The notes beneath the pieces are model-generated. The model was not told where the DNA came from. It searched no databases and saw only the letters and a program-made list of their open reading frames with translations. From contig FR902205.1 in NCBI GenBank assembly GCA_000437855.1, positions 6,336 through 59,984 on the forward strand: 53,649 nt of DNA. Direction: 5' to 3'. Of this stretch, positions 21,983 through 31,834 are shown piece by piece. This DNA is from Clostridium sp. CAG:567. Lineage in GTDB: Bacteria > Bacillota > Clostridia > TANB77 > CAG-508. A program made the translations under genes and the position numbers. Numbering within the stretch: the first letter of the stretch is position 1; each line of letters begins with the position of its first letter.

Positions 21983-24573
21983 TGCAACACTATTTACAAA
22001 CTAAAGAAGAATATAAAGATTGTATTTTGTTTTATCGTTTAGGAGATTTCTATGAAATGTTTTTTGACGATGCAATTACAGCTTCAAGAGAATTAGAGCT
22101 AACATTAACAGGAAAAGATTGTGGACAGGCAGAAAGAGCTCCTATGTGTGGAATACCATATCATGCTGCAGAAACATATATTGCAAGATTAATTGAAAAA
22201 GGATACAAGGTTGCAATATGTGAACAACTTGAAGACCCTAAACAGGCTAAAGGAATTGTAAAAAGAGATGTTATTAGAGTTGTAACTCCAGGAACAGTAA
22301 TGGAGAGCAATCTCCTAGAAGAAAAGAAAAACAATTATATAATGTCAATATATAAAAACGGAATCTATTATGGAGTGGCAGTTTGCGATTTGACAACAGC
22401 AGACTTTAAAACTACGCAAATTAAAGATCAAAATAATTTTATTACCTTGCTTGATGAAATTTCAAGATTTTCTCCAGCCGAAATTATAGTAAATACAATG
22501 ATGTATGAATCAGTACAAGAAATTAGTAAGATACGTGAAAGATTTAACATATACATATCAAAACTTGATGATGAAAAATTTGATACTGATTACAATGAAT
22601 TTAAAATCAAATATGATATATTAAATGAAAATGAGCAAGAGGTTGAAGACATATCTGATAGTGTATTATGCGTTGCAGCAAGTAATGGATTATTAAATTA
22701 TTTAAAAGATACACAAAAGAGTGATTTAGATTATATTCATAAAATTGTATTATATTATACAACACATTATATGAATCTAGACATAAATGCAAGAAGAAAC
22801 TTAGAAATAACAGAAAAATTAAGAGATAAAACCAAGAAAGGCACCTTACTTTGGGTTCTTGACAAAACTTCAACATCAATGGGTGGAAGACTTTTAAGAA
22901 GGTGGCTTAATGATCCTTTAATAGATGTATGTAAAATAAATGAAAGACTAGAAGCTGTTAAAGAATTAAAAGAAGATATAATTTTAAGAGGAGATGTTGT
23001 TGATAGCTTAAAGAAAGTATATGATATTGAAAGATTAGCAGGAAAAATATCTTATGGTAGTGCAAACGCAAGAGATTTACTTTCATTAAAAAATTCTGCT
23101 AAGCAATTACCAGATGTAAAGAAAACTCTTTCACAAGCCAAGTCTCCGTTACTAACTCAATTGTATGACAACTTAGATACATTAGAAGATGTTTATCAAA
23201 TAATTGAAGATTCAATTATTGAAGATCCACCTATAAGTGTAAAAGAAGGTGGAATAATAAAATTAGGATATGATGAGGAAATAGATCATCTAAAAAAAGC
23301 AACAACAGAAGGTAAAACTTGGGTTTTAGAGATAGAGGCAAAAGAGAGAGAAACAACTGGAATAAAAGGTTTGAAAGTTGGATTTAATAAAGTATTTGGA
23401 TATTTTATTGAAGTAACAAAATCTAATTTATCAATGGTTCCAGATAGATTTATTCGTAAACAAACTTTAGCAAATTGTGAAAGATATATAACTGAAGAAC
23501 TAAAAAAAGTTGAAAATGAAATCTTGGGAGCAGAAGAAAAAGTTATAAATTTAGAATATAATGCATTTTGCGAAATAAGAGAAAAAATAGAAAAGCAAAT
23601 ATTAAGAGTTCAAAAATCAGCAAGCATTATAGCTACATTAGATGTTTTAGCATCTTTAGCAACAGTAGCAGATGACATGAATTATGTAATGCCAATAGTT
23701 GATAATAGTGGAATGATAGATATAAAAGATGGACGTCATCCTGTTATCGAAAAAATATTACCAGGTGGAAGCTTTGTTGAAAATGATACATATTTAGATA
23801 AAAATGATAATCGTTTAGCAATTATTACAGGACCAAACATGGCTGGTAAATCTACATACATGAGGCAAGTTGCCTTGATAACACTTATGGCACAAGTTGG
23901 AAGTTTTGTACCAGCATCTTATGCAAAAATTGGTGTAGTTGATAAAATTTTTACAAGAGTTGGTGCATCAGATGATTTAAGCATGGGACAAAGTACCTTT
24001 ATGGTTGAAATGATGGAAGTTGCAGCTATCTTAAAAGAAGCTACATCAAATAGTTTAGTAATTTTAGATGAAATAGGTAGAGGAACTTCAACCTATGATG
24101 GGCTTTCAATTGCATGGGCAGTAGCTGAATATATTTCAGATAAAGAAAAATGCGGAGCTAAAACTTTATTTGCGACACATTATCATGAACTAACATCATT
24201 AGAGGAAAAATTAGAGGGTGTCAAAAATTATTCAATTGCTGTTAAAGAAAAAGGAGAAGACGTTATCTTTTTAAGGAAAATTATACCAGGTGGAACAGAT
24301 GAAAGTTACGGTGTACATGTTGCTAAATTGGCGGGAGTTCCACAAGTTGTAACAAAACGTGCAAATGAAATATTAAAAACATTAGAAAGAAAAAGTGTAC
24401 AAGGAGAAAAGGCACAAGAAAAGGAAAACAAAAAGGTTGCAACAGGACAGTTAGATTTATATAATTATAAGTTAGCTGAACTAGCTCATGAATTAGATAA
24501 AGTAGATATAAATGAATTGACTCCAATTGAGGCACTTAATATTTTAGTTAATATGAAAGAAAAAATAAAGTAG
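21961..24573 (+). CDS. mutS: DNA mismatch repair protein MutS
   Basis: An 870-residue mismatch-recognition ATPase. The start is the ATG of 'MAEYSPMMQHYLQTKEEYKD', with AAAGGAG just ahead and lying inside the end of miaB. The N-terminal domain holds the mismatch-binding 'FYRLGDFYEMF' Phe-x-Glu motif. The ATPase has Walker A 'GPNMAGKST' (about 622-630), 'SDDLSMGQSTFMVEM', 'VILDEIGRGTSTYDG' and 'FATHYHEL'. Length is normal. mutL, often next, is not here. A miaB-mutS pair is common in Clostridia. Confidence 0.96.
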   Translation: MAEYSPMMQHYLQTKEEYKDCILFYRLGDFYEMFFDDAITASRELELTLTGKDCGQAERAPMCGIPYHAAETYIARLIEKGYKVAICEQLEDPKQAKGIVKRDVIRVVTPGTVMESNLLEEKKNNYIMSIYKNGIYYGVAVCDLTTADFKTTQIKDQNNFITLLDEISRFSPAEIIVNTMMYESVQEISKIRERFNIYISKLDDEKFDTDYNEFKIKYDILNENEQEVEDISDSVLCVAASNGLLNYLKDTQKSDLDYIHKIVLYYTTHYMNLDINARRNLEITEKLRDKTKKGTLLWVLDKTSTSMGGRLLRRWLNDPLIDVCKINERLEAVKELKEDIILRGDVVDSLKKVYDIERLAGKISYGSANARDLLSLKNSAKQLPDVKKTLSQAKSPLLTQLYDNLDTLEDVYQIIEDSIIEDPPISVKEGGIIKLGYDEEIDHLKKATTEGKTWVLEIEAKERETTGIKGLKVGFNKVFGYFIEVTKSNLSMVPDRFIRKQTLANCERYITEELKKVENEILGAEEKVINLEYNAFCEIREKIEKQILRVQKSASIIATLDVLASLATVADDMNYVMPIVDNSGMIDIKDGRHPVIEKILPGGSFVENDTYLDKNDNRLAIITGPNMAGKSTYMRQVALITLMAQVGSFVPASYAKIGVVDKIFTRVGASDDLSMGQSTFMVEMMEVAAILKEATSNSLVILDEIGRGTSTYDGLSIAWAVAEYISDKEKCGAKTLFATHYHELTSLEEKLEGVKNYSIAVKEKGEDVIFLRKIIPGGTDESYGVHVAKLAGVPQVVTKRANEILKTLERKSVQGEKAQEKENKKVATGQLDLYNYKLAELAHELDKVDINELTPIEALNILVNMKEKIK

Positions 24574-24797
24574 TTCTTGATAGAAGTTTTCTAGCCATTT
24601 ACAAATTGACAAAAGGATGTAACTACTACAAAGACCCGATGAATCCTAAAAATATCAAGAAGTGATAGGATTTCTCGAAAGAGTAAGCTTTTATGGCTTG
24701 CTCTTTTCTTTAATGAATTTTATTCATATCAATTAGTTGACTAAAATAAATATAAGATATAAAATAGAATCATTAAAACGAAAGGAATGTTTAAATT
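24574..24797 (+). other. Intergenic stretch after mutS with a terminator
   Basis: AAGAGTAAGC (24679-24688) pairs with GCTTGCTCTT (24696-24705) with one G-U and is followed by T-rich sequence. Ahead of it a frame of about 34 codons ends 'YYKDPMNPKNIKK' at about 24664, without a ribosome site. It could be a gene tail left by a deletion, but I cannot assign it. Confidence 0.5.
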
Positions 24798-26435
24798 ATG
24801 AATATAAAACTGGACAATGAAAATATAAATGTAGAAGATAATAAATCAATAATAGAATTATTTGGAGACAAACTTAAGGGAAATAATCATATAATTGCTT
24901 GTGATATTAATAATGAAATAAAAACTTTAAAGTATATTCCAAAAGAAAATGATAATGTATCATTTGTAGATGTAACCTCAAGAGATGGTAGAAGGACATA
25001 TATTAGAGGGCTATTATTTATAATGAGTATGGCCTTTAATGAATGCTATCCAGAAGCATTTTTATCTGTAAATTATCAATTAACAAATGCAATGTATTGT
25101 GAAGTGGATAATTTAAAAGTAACAAGAGAAATGATTGAAAATGTAAGCAAGAAAATGAAAGAGATAGTAAGTAAGAAATTAGATATAAAAAAAGTTGAAA
25201 TGTCTAAAGAAGAAGCAATTAAATTTTACGAAAAAGAAAATAGCTTAAGAGGAATTCTACAACTTGATAATGAACAAAAAAAAGGAGTTTCTTTATATTT
25301 TTGTGAAGGATATTATAATTACTTTTATGGAGTAATGCCAATTAACACAGAATATATAAATGTTTTTGAAATTGTACCATATAATGATGGAATTTTACTA
25401 CGTTATCCAGACAAATCAAACCCAAATGCATTAGAGGCTGGGGTAGCAAGCAAAAAGATGATAGCAATATTAGATGAATATAAAGATATACATAGAGTTT
25501 TGGATGTAAATACTATATATAAGTTAAATAAACAAATCAGAGAAGGAAAAGCACCTGAATTTGTGCTACTAGCAGAAGCATTACATGAAAAGAAAATTTC
25601 TGATATTGCTGATAATATTATAAATAGAAAAAATGTAAAGGTAATTTTGATTGCAGGTCCATCATCATCAGGAAAAACTACATTTGCAAAAAGACTAGGA
25701 ATACAACTAAGATTAAATGGATTAAAACCAGTAACAATTTCTGTTGACGATTATTTCGTTGAAAGAAAAGATACTCCATTAGACGAAAATGGAAAATATA
25801 ATTTTGAATGTATAGAGGCAATTGACTTAAAACTATTTAATGATAATTTAACAACATTATTAAATGGAGGAGAAATACTTTGCCCAACATTTGATTTTAA
25901 AGAAGGAAGTAAAAAATATACTGGCAAAAAAATGAGTCTTGCAGAAGATGAAGTACTTGTGATTGAAGGTATTCATTGCTTAAATGATAAATTAACAGAA
26001 TCAATTCCAAAAGAATTAAAATATAAGATATATATTAGTGCATTAACAATTCTTAATATCGATTACTATAATAGAATATCTACAACGGATAGCAGATTAA
26101 TTAGAAGAATGGTAAGAGATTATAACTTTAGAGGATATACAGCGATACATACATTACAAATATGGAACTCTGTAAATAATGGAGAGAATCAATATATTTT
26201 CCCATATCAAGATGAAGCAGACAGCATGTTTAATACATCATTAATATATGAATTATGCGTATTAAAAAAATATGCATTACCAATGTTGGAAGAAATAGAT
26301 AATTCTTATGTTGAGTACGCAGAAGCTAAGAGATTATGCGAATTCTTAAAATATTTCGAAGACATTGAAGATAAATATGTACCTGAAAATTCAATACTTC
26401 GTGAATTTATTGGAGGAAGTGTCTTTGAATATTAA
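24798..26435 (+). CDS. Nucleoside kinase with TGS-like N-terminal region (uridine-kinase family)
   Basis: A 545-residue protein joining an N-terminal region related to the TGS/second additional domain of threonyl-tRNA synthetase (about 1-240, with 'RDGRRTYIRGLLFIMSMA' and 'YEKENSLRG') to a uridine-kinase-like P-loop domain. Walker A is 'IAGPSSSGKTTFAKRL' (about 284-299), the substrate region 'ISVDDYFVERKDTP' and the Walker-B-like 'EDEVLVIEGIHCLND'. This fused architecture is common in Clostridia and is annotated as nucleoside kinase. Phosphorylation of uridine or cytidine is likely, but the substrate is not proven. It is followed at 12 bases by the RNHCP gene. Confidence 0.85.
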   Translation: MNIKLDNENINVEDNKSIIELFGDKLKGNNHIIACDINNEIKTLKYIPKENDNVSFVDVTSRDGRRTYIRGLLFIMSMAFNECYPEAFLSVNYQLTNAMYCEVDNLKVTREMIENVSKKMKEIVSKKLDIKKVEMSKEEAIKFYEKENSLRGILQLDNEQKKGVSLYFCEGYYNYFYGVMPINTEYINVFEIVPYNDGILLRYPDKSNPNALEAGVASKKMIAILDEYKDIHRVLDVNTIYKLNKQIREGKAPEFVLLAEALHEKKISDIADNIINRKNVKVILIAGPSSSGKTTFAKRLGIQLRLNGLKPVTISVDDYFVERKDTPLDENGKYNFECIEAIDLKLFNDNLTTLLNGGEILCPTFDFKEGSKKYTGKKMSLAEDEVLVIEGIHCLNDKLTESIPKELKYKIYISALTILNIDYYNRISTTDSRLIRRMVRDYNFRGYTAIHTLQIWNSVNNGENQYIFPYQDEADSMFNTSLIYELCVLKKYALPMLEEIDNSYVEYAEAKRLCEFLKYFEDIEDKYVPENSILREFIGGSVFEY

Positions 26436-26447
26436 GAGGTAAAATAT

Positions 26448-26756
26448 ATGGGAAGAAAATTTACAAAAATTGATGAAGCTTTTATATGTGAAAATTGCGG
26501 AAGCAAAATAGAGCCACTAGGGTATACATGTAGAGATCATTGCAACTATTGTTTGCACTCAAAACATGTAGATATAAATCCGGGTGATAGGGAAGAAGAG
26601 TGTCATGGAGACTTAGAACCAATTAGGGTTGAACTAGATAGCAAAAAAGGCTATGTTATAATATATAAATGCAAAAAATGTGGAGCGATACGCAAAAACA
26701 AAGCAGCAGAGGATGACAATATGGATTTGATAATTGAGTTAACTACAAAACAATAG
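26448..26756 (+). CDS. RNHCP-domain zinc-binding protein
   Basis: A 102-residue protein with three zinc-finger-like cysteine sets: 'FICENCGSKIEPLG', 'TCRDHCNYCLHSKHVDINPGDR' (including the RDHCPxC-like motif that names the family) and 'IYKCKKCGAIRKNKAAEDDN'. The function of the family is not established. It is probably co-transcribed with the nucleoside kinase. The stop lies inside a shared terminator. Confidence 0.8.
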   Translation: MGRKFTKIDEAFICENCGSKIEPLGYTCRDHCNYCLHSKHVDINPGDREEECHGDLEPIRVELDSKKGYVIIYKCKKCGAIRKNKAAEDDNMDLIIELTTKQ

Positions 26757-26777
26757 AGAGGTTTTTAAACCTCTCTA
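26756..26777. terminator. Bidirectional terminator, RNHCP gene / U32 gene
   Basis: AGAGAGGTTT and AAACCTCTCT form a perfect stem; both convergent genes end within or next to it. Confidence 0.8.
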
Positions 26778-29215
26778 TATAAATTTCCATTAGTATATTG
26801 TAATCCTTCTAATTTTTCTCTATTATAAGCCGTATCTACAGCTTTATTTATTTCACTAATTGATTCATCGATAAAGTCTAACCTTACAAAATTAATTGGC
26901 AAATCCTTTGTAGAAATAGAAAGTGTTTTACTATTACATATCAAAGAAACTGTTTGCATGCTATCAGGGATTACTCTAAAATTAAAGCCTAATCTATCTT
27001 TTAAATAATATTTGTTATCTCTTTTACAATTTGTTCCACAATCTGGAAAACATTTATTTGTCTTACCTAAAAAACAATAACTGCTAACCATAAGAGGTAG
27101 GTTACCGTAAATTATTATTTCTGTATCAATACTTGAACTTGAAATAATTTCTTTTATTGTTTCTTGATGTAGCTCTCTAGACAATGTAATTCTATTTAGT
27201 CCAATTTTTTTATATTCATCAATTGAATTATTATTAAAAACATTCAATGAATAATTACCAATAAATTCATAGTCTTTTTGATACTTTTTTAACAGTTCAA
27301 AATCAGCTATATTTGAAAGAATGAACCCTTTAATATTATATGCAAATAGTATTTGCTCTATTAAATTTAATGCTACATTTTTATAATTAGTTTTTATTAT
27401 GGTTGGAATATATAAATATATATCAAAATTTTCTGAAAGAGATGTAATAATATCTGCATATTTTTTATTTGCTAAAATCTTTAAAGGCAAATAGATTCTA
27501 TTTATTTTTTCTTTATCAAGTTTGCTATAATCAAAATCTAAAAATAAATTTCTAAAAAATAATGCTATTTTAGGATGCTCCATACTTGGAATATATGTAA
27601 TTGTTTTTTTAGAAATATTTTGAATGTGAGGTAAACTTCTTTTTGCTCTGTTCAATATTTCTTGTTCAACCTTTTCTAAAGTAGATCTTCTCAATTCATT
27701 TAAAGTACTAATACTTGGAACATATAATCCATCATCTAGTAATACGGTTATATTTTCAAAGTAAAAAGGTGTATTACTTGTTTTTGATATTTGTTTTACG
27801 ACTCTTTCAACACTAATAGGCGTTTTTAAAGCATCAATAGGTATCATGTTAGAAACATCTTCTACACAAATATTAGAATATAGTTCGTTGTAACAAGTAT
27901 TTTTATTTGTTGAAATTTTCATCTTAATAGGTGTATTTTTCTTTATAGTAATATTACAATTTAAAGGTATTTTTTTATTTTCACAATTATCATAAGAAGA
28001 TTTGGCAAAGTCACTTAAACTCTTACTAGAAATTTTATAAACTTTATCTCCAACTTTTATATTTCCCTTCATTCTGCCAATTGTAACTTCTGTACCAGAA
28101 GATATATGTTTATGATTATCATTTTTAATCATGAGTTCAGATACTAGGTACTTTGATGATTCATTAGAAACTGATATTGAATCACCTAAATCTAAATCTT
28201 CTTCTAACTGTAGTGTAATATGTCCTTTATTTGAGTTGTATTTTTTTATTGTTCCTAAATAAAGCCCCATATTACTAGGTTTTTCTTGGAAAATCAAACT
28301 GCTATTATGCTTCGAATCTAAATGACCATTTGAAAAACCACCTCTATTAAATACTTGCATCAAATCATTTATATCTTTTTCATCTATATTGAATTCGTTT
28401 GTATTTTGAAACATATCAATATATTTTCTATAAATTCTTGTGACAGTTGCAACATATTCAGGTCTTTTCATACGTCCTTCAATCTTAAAACATTTTACTC
28501 CTGCTTGTATTAAACGTGGAATATAGGCTATGCCACATAAATCTTTTGTACTTAACAAATAACCTTTATTAATTGTTTTAATTTCGTGAGTTGAATTGTT
28601 TTCACTAATTAGCTCATAAGGAAGTCTACATGGACCAGCACATTTTCCACGGTTTCCAGAACGACCACCGACAACACTTGAAAATAAGCATTGACCAGAA
28701 TAACAAATACATAGTGCACCATGAATAAATGTTTCTATTTCTACATTGCAGTTTTTGCAAATATATTCAATTTCTTCACATGAAAGTTCTCTTGATAATA
28801 CAACTCTATCAAATCCTAACTTTTCAAGTTCTAATACTCCTTGAAGATTATGTACTGTCATTTGAGTACTAGCATGAATAGGTAGGTGAGGAAAATTATC
28901 AATTAAGTATTTTGCTAACCCAAAGTCCTGAACAATAATAGCATCAATTCCAGCTACATAAGCTTCTTTAACTAAATCTATAGCATTTTCAAACTCACAA
29001 TTTTTTATTAATGTATTTAAGGTCAAATTTGTTTTTACATTTCTTAATTTACAATAATTTATAACTTGCTTCATGTCATCAATATTAAAATTTTTTGCAT
29101 ACATTCTTGCATTAAATTGCTCTACTCCAAAATATACTGCATCAGCACCATTTTGTACAGCAGCTTTTAAACAATCCCAGTCTCCAACTGGAGCCAAGAG
29201 TTCGACTTTTGACAT
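26765..29215 (-). CDS. U32 family peptidase-like protein, long DUF3656-type
   Basis: An 816-residue protein of the U32 family. The start 'VELLAPVGDWDCLKAAVQNGADAVYFG', then 'LPIHASTQMTVHNLQGV' and the cysteine-rich 'FIHGALCICYSGQCLFSS' followed by 'GKCAGPCRLPY', define the catalytic half (about 1-330). The long second half resembles DUF3656 and carries a second TIM-barrel-like section with more cysteines ('KTNKCFPDCGTNCKRDN'). Relatives act in tRNA/rRNA hydroxylation (TrhP, RlhA) rather than as true peptidases, so an RNA-modifying role is more likely. It is transcribed alone from a GGAGGTT start. Confidence 0.88.
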   Translation of the reverse strand: MSKVELLAPVGDWDCLKAAVQNGADAVYFGVEQFNARMYAKNFNIDDMKQVINYCKLRNVKTNLTLNTLIKNCEFENAIDLVKEAYVAGIDAIIVQDFGLAKYLIDNFPHLPIHASTQMTVHNLQGVLELEKLGFDRVVLSRELSCEEIEYICKNCNVEIETFIHGALCICYSGQCLFSSVVGGRSGNRGKCAGPCRLPYELISENNSTHEIKTINKGYLLSTKDLCGIAYIPRLIQAGVKCFKIEGRMKRPEYVATVTRIYRKYIDMFQNTNEFNIDEKDINDLMQVFNRGGFSNGHLDSKHNSSLIFQEKPSNMGLYLGTIKKYNSNKGHITLQLEEDLDLGDSISVSNESSKYLVSELMIKNDNHKHISSGTEVTIGRMKGNIKVGDKVYKISSKSLSDFAKSSYDNCENKKIPLNCNITIKKNTPIKMKISTNKNTCYNELYSNICVEDVSNMIPIDALKTPISVERVVKQISKTSNTPFYFENITVLLDDGLYVPSISTLNELRRSTLEKVEQEILNRAKRSLPHIQNISKKTITYIPSMEHPKIALFFRNLFLDFDYSKLDKEKINRIYLPLKILANKKYADIITSLSENFDIYLYIPTIIKTNYKNVALNLIEQILFAYNIKGFILSNIADFELLKKYQKDYEFIGNYSLNVFNNNSIDEYKKIGLNRITLSRELHQETIKEIISSSSIDTEIIIYGNLPLMVSSYCFLGKTNKCFPDCGTNCKRDNKYYLKDRLGFNFRVIPDSMQTVSLICNSKTLSISTKDLPINFVRLDFIDESISEINKAVDTAYNREKLEGLQYTNGNLYREV

Positions 29216-29395
29216 ATAAAGACAACCTCCAATATATTAAGTTATTTTAATTTTATAATTTTGTATATAAATAAAAACAGACAGTTTAAAATAATGTAAA
29301 ACAAATCTGTAATTTTACACACCAATTTTATTGTAACACAATTTTTAACTTTTGCATACTAATATTATATAGAAAATATAAAGGAGGAGAACTTT

Positions 29396-29545
29396 ATGCC
29401 AGAAGAATCTAGAGATTGTGGATGCGGACGTAACAATAACTGCTTAAGCAACTTATTTGGAGGTTGTGGATGTGGTGATAGTAGTATTTTATTCTTTATA
29501 ATAATATTTTTATTACTATTTTGTAATTGTGGATGCAACAGATAA
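29396..29545 (+). CDS. Small Cys/Gly-rich membrane peptide
   Basis: A 49-residue ORF with an AAGGAGG site 10 bases ahead. It reads MPEESRDCGCGRNNNCLSNL, then 'FGGCGCGDSSILFFIIIFLLLF', then 'CNCGCNR'. Cysteine pairs flank one membrane helix. Layout and size recall small sporulation or spore-coat membrane peptides of Clostridia, but I cannot assign a family. It has its own terminator. Confidence 0.55.
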   Translation: MPEESRDCGCGRNNNCLSNLFGGCGCGDSSILFFIIIFLLLFCNCGCNR

Positions 29546-29554
29546 ACATATAAA

Positions 29555-29592
29555 AAGGTAACATTGACAAATGTTGCCTTTTTTCTTTTTTA
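29555..29592 (+). terminator. Terminator of the Cys-rich peptide gene
   Basis: AAGGTAACATT (29555-29565) pairs with AATGTTGCCTT (29570-29580), one G-U, then a T-rich run. Confidence 0.8.
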
Positions 29593-29659
29593 TCTTGACT
29601 GAAAAATGTAAGAATGATATACTAACTTTGTAGAAATTTATCACATTTAGGAGGAAAAG

Positions 29660-31822
29660 ATGTTGTTAAAAAACATTTTTAATATACGAAGAATTATAAG
29701 TATAATTTTAATAGTTTTAATATTATCTAGTTCAATTATACTATTAAATATAGGAGAAACTAAAGCATCATATAGTACTGAGTTTTCAAAATATCCAGGA
29801 TATGAGGCTTTAATAAAAAAATTACAAGAAGCACATCCGAATTGGGAATTTGAAATAATGGAAACTGGTCTTGATTGGTATGCATCAATTGTCGAAGAAT
29901 CAACAGGTCACCATGGACTAAATGTTGTATCTAAAAACAAATCAGATGCTTGGAAGTGTGCATGCAATAAAACTGTTGAAACGGTTTGGAAATGTGCTTC
30001 AACAGCAACAGTAGCATACTACATGGATCCAAGAAATTCTTTAAATGAAAATTATATATTCCAATTTGAACAGCTAACTTATGATGAAAAAATTCAAACA
30101 AGAGAAGGTGTAGAACAAATATTAAAACCTTGTAATTATATGCAAGGAAAAGTTACATATTATGATACAAAAGGAAACAAAAAGACTTTAAACAAAACTT
30201 ATGTAGATGTAATAATGGAAGCAGCAAAACAATATAATGTTAGTCCTTATCATTTAGCATCAAGAATTAGACAAGAACAAGGAACTGGAGATGCAGGCTC
30301 AATGATTTCTGGAAAATGGACTGGAGAGAGTGGAGCATATAAAGGATATTATAACTTCTTTAATGTAAAAGCTTATGGCGATGATGTCGTAAAAAATGGG
30401 CTAATTCATGCTAAGAGCAAAGGATGGACAGATCCAGAAAAATCTATTAAAGGTGGAGCAGCTGTGATAGTAAAAGACTATATATCATGTGGACAAGATA
30501 CTTTGTATTTACAAAAATTTGATGTTGTTGATGGTGGAGATGGATACTATGCTTGGCAATATATGACAAATGTATCCGCATCAAAAACAGAAGGCTATAC
30601 AATGAGAGATGCATACAATGAAATGGGGTTACTATCTGGAGAATCTAAAATAAAATTTAAGATTCCTGTATATAAGAATATGCCTAGTCAAATATCACCT
30701 GAACCAGGTAATGAAAAGCTTGTAACTCAAGATGTTAAAATAACAGGAGACGCCGTAGCAGTTAGAAAAGGTAAAGGAACAAACTATGATAAAATTACTT
30801 CTTTAAGTAAAAACACCAAACTTTTAAGAATTGAATTAGATAATTCTACTACAGGTGGTTATTATTGGGACAAAGTAGTATTAGCGAATGGAACAGTTGG
30901 TTATGTTGCAAGAACATATTTAGCACAAATTGATTTACAATCGAATTGCAACGAACAATATATTACAACAAAATATACAGATTTTAGGAATGGACCAGGA
31001 ACTACCAAAACATCTGTATTAAGAGTACTAGCTTCAGGACAAATAGTGACAGTTGTTGAAAAAGGAAAATATAATTCTTTAAATAGCAATGATTGGTGGA
31101 GAATTAAATTAAGTGACGGAACTTATGGATATGTGACTGCAAGTAGTTTTGAACAATATGATCCAAGCAAAGTTGATCAATTAAGAATAATTTGTACTGA
31201 TGGCTTAACTGTTAGAAAATCTCCAACAACAAGTTCTGCAGCTTTAGCATCTTTAGCTAAAGGAGCTATTGTAACCAGAACTGAAAAAGACGTCGAAAGC
31301 ACACAAAAAGAATATGTATGGAGCAAAATAATTACATCTAGTGGAATTGTTGGATATATAGCAACTAGAGATGTTAAAGCTAATGAAGATTGGGTTGAGG
31401 TTATAAAGAATAATAATCCTGAAACGCCAACAGAAGTAAAGGGAAATGGATTCAAAACAAGTGGAACAAATATCATCTGTCAGCCTAATATTAAAGTTTC
31501 AGACATTAAATCAGCGTCAAAAGATATTGTAATAAAAAAAGGTTCAACTATAATAACTGATACAGCAAACGTCGGAACAGGTTACACATTAACATTAAAT
31601 GATAAAACATATACAATAGTGGTTTTAGGAGATGTTAATGGAGATAATGAAGTAAATTCAGCAGATTTATTAGGTATTGTAAAGTATTTAAAAGGAACAC
31701 TTAAAATTACTCAAGAATGTGAAAAAAAATCAGCTGATGTAAACAAAGACGGTGAAATTAATTCAGCAGATTTACTAAGCATAGTCAAATATTTAAAAGG
31801 CTCTATAAAAATAGAGGTTTAA
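29660..31822 (+). CDS. Secreted glucosaminidase-type autolysin with SH3 repeats and a dockerin
   Basis: A 720-residue exported wall hydrolase. A signal/anchor helix (about 10-32) is followed by 'YPGYEALIKKLQEAHPNWEFEIMETGLDW' and a catalytic region (about 190-330) with 'YNVSPYHLASRIRQEQGTG' and 'GYYNFFNVKAYG', typical of GH73-like N-acetylglucosaminidases; the glutamate in RQEQG is the likely acid. Three SH3b wall-binding repeats follow (about 355-425, 430-500, 505-575). The C-terminus has a type I dockerin pair, 'DVNGDNEVNSADLLGIVKYL' and 'DVNKDGEINSADLLSIVKYL', each with a calcium loop. A dockerin on an autolysin implies docking to a cohesin-bearing partner. The next gene starts 12 bases later. 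Confidence 0.85.
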   Translation: MLLKNIFNIRRIISIILIVLILSSSIILLNIGETKASYSTEFSKYPGYEALIKKLQEAHPNWEFEIMETGLDWYASIVEESTGHHGLNVVSKNKSDAWKCACNKTVETVWKCASTATVAYYMDPRNSLNENYIFQFEQLTYDEKIQTREGVEQILKPCNYMQGKVTYYDTKGNKKTLNKTYVDVIMEAAKQYNVSPYHLASRIRQEQGTGDAGSMISGKWTGESGAYKGYYNFFNVKAYGDDVVKNGLIHAKSKGWTDPEKSIKGGAAVIVKDYISCGQDTLYLQKFDVVDGGDGYYAWQYMTNVSASKTEGYTMRDAYNEMGLLSGESKIKFKIPVYKNMPSQISPEPGNEKLVTQDVKITGDAVAVRKGKGTNYDKITSLSKNTKLLRIELDNSTTGGYYWDKVVLANGTVGYVARTYLAQIDLQSNCNEQYITTKYTDFRNGPGTTKTSVLRVLASGQIVTVVEKGKYNSLNSNDWWRIKLSDGTYGYVTASSFEQYDPSKVDQLRIICTDGLTVRKSPTTSSAALASLAKGAIVTRTEKDVESTQKEYVWSKIITSSGIVGYIATRDVKANEDWVEVIKNNNPETPTEVKGNGFKTSGTNIICQPNIKVSDIKSASKDIVIKKGSTIITDTANVGTGYTLTLNDKTYTIVVLGDVNGDNEVNSADLLGIVKYLKGTLKITQECEKKSADVNKDGEINSADLLSIVKYLKGSIKIEV

Positions 31823-31834
31823 ACGGAGGAAAAA

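Noticed and set aside
24594..24664. Short frame after mutS ending 'YYKDPMNPKNIKK'
   Set aside because: No ribosome site, and not recognised; could be a gene tail or chance.
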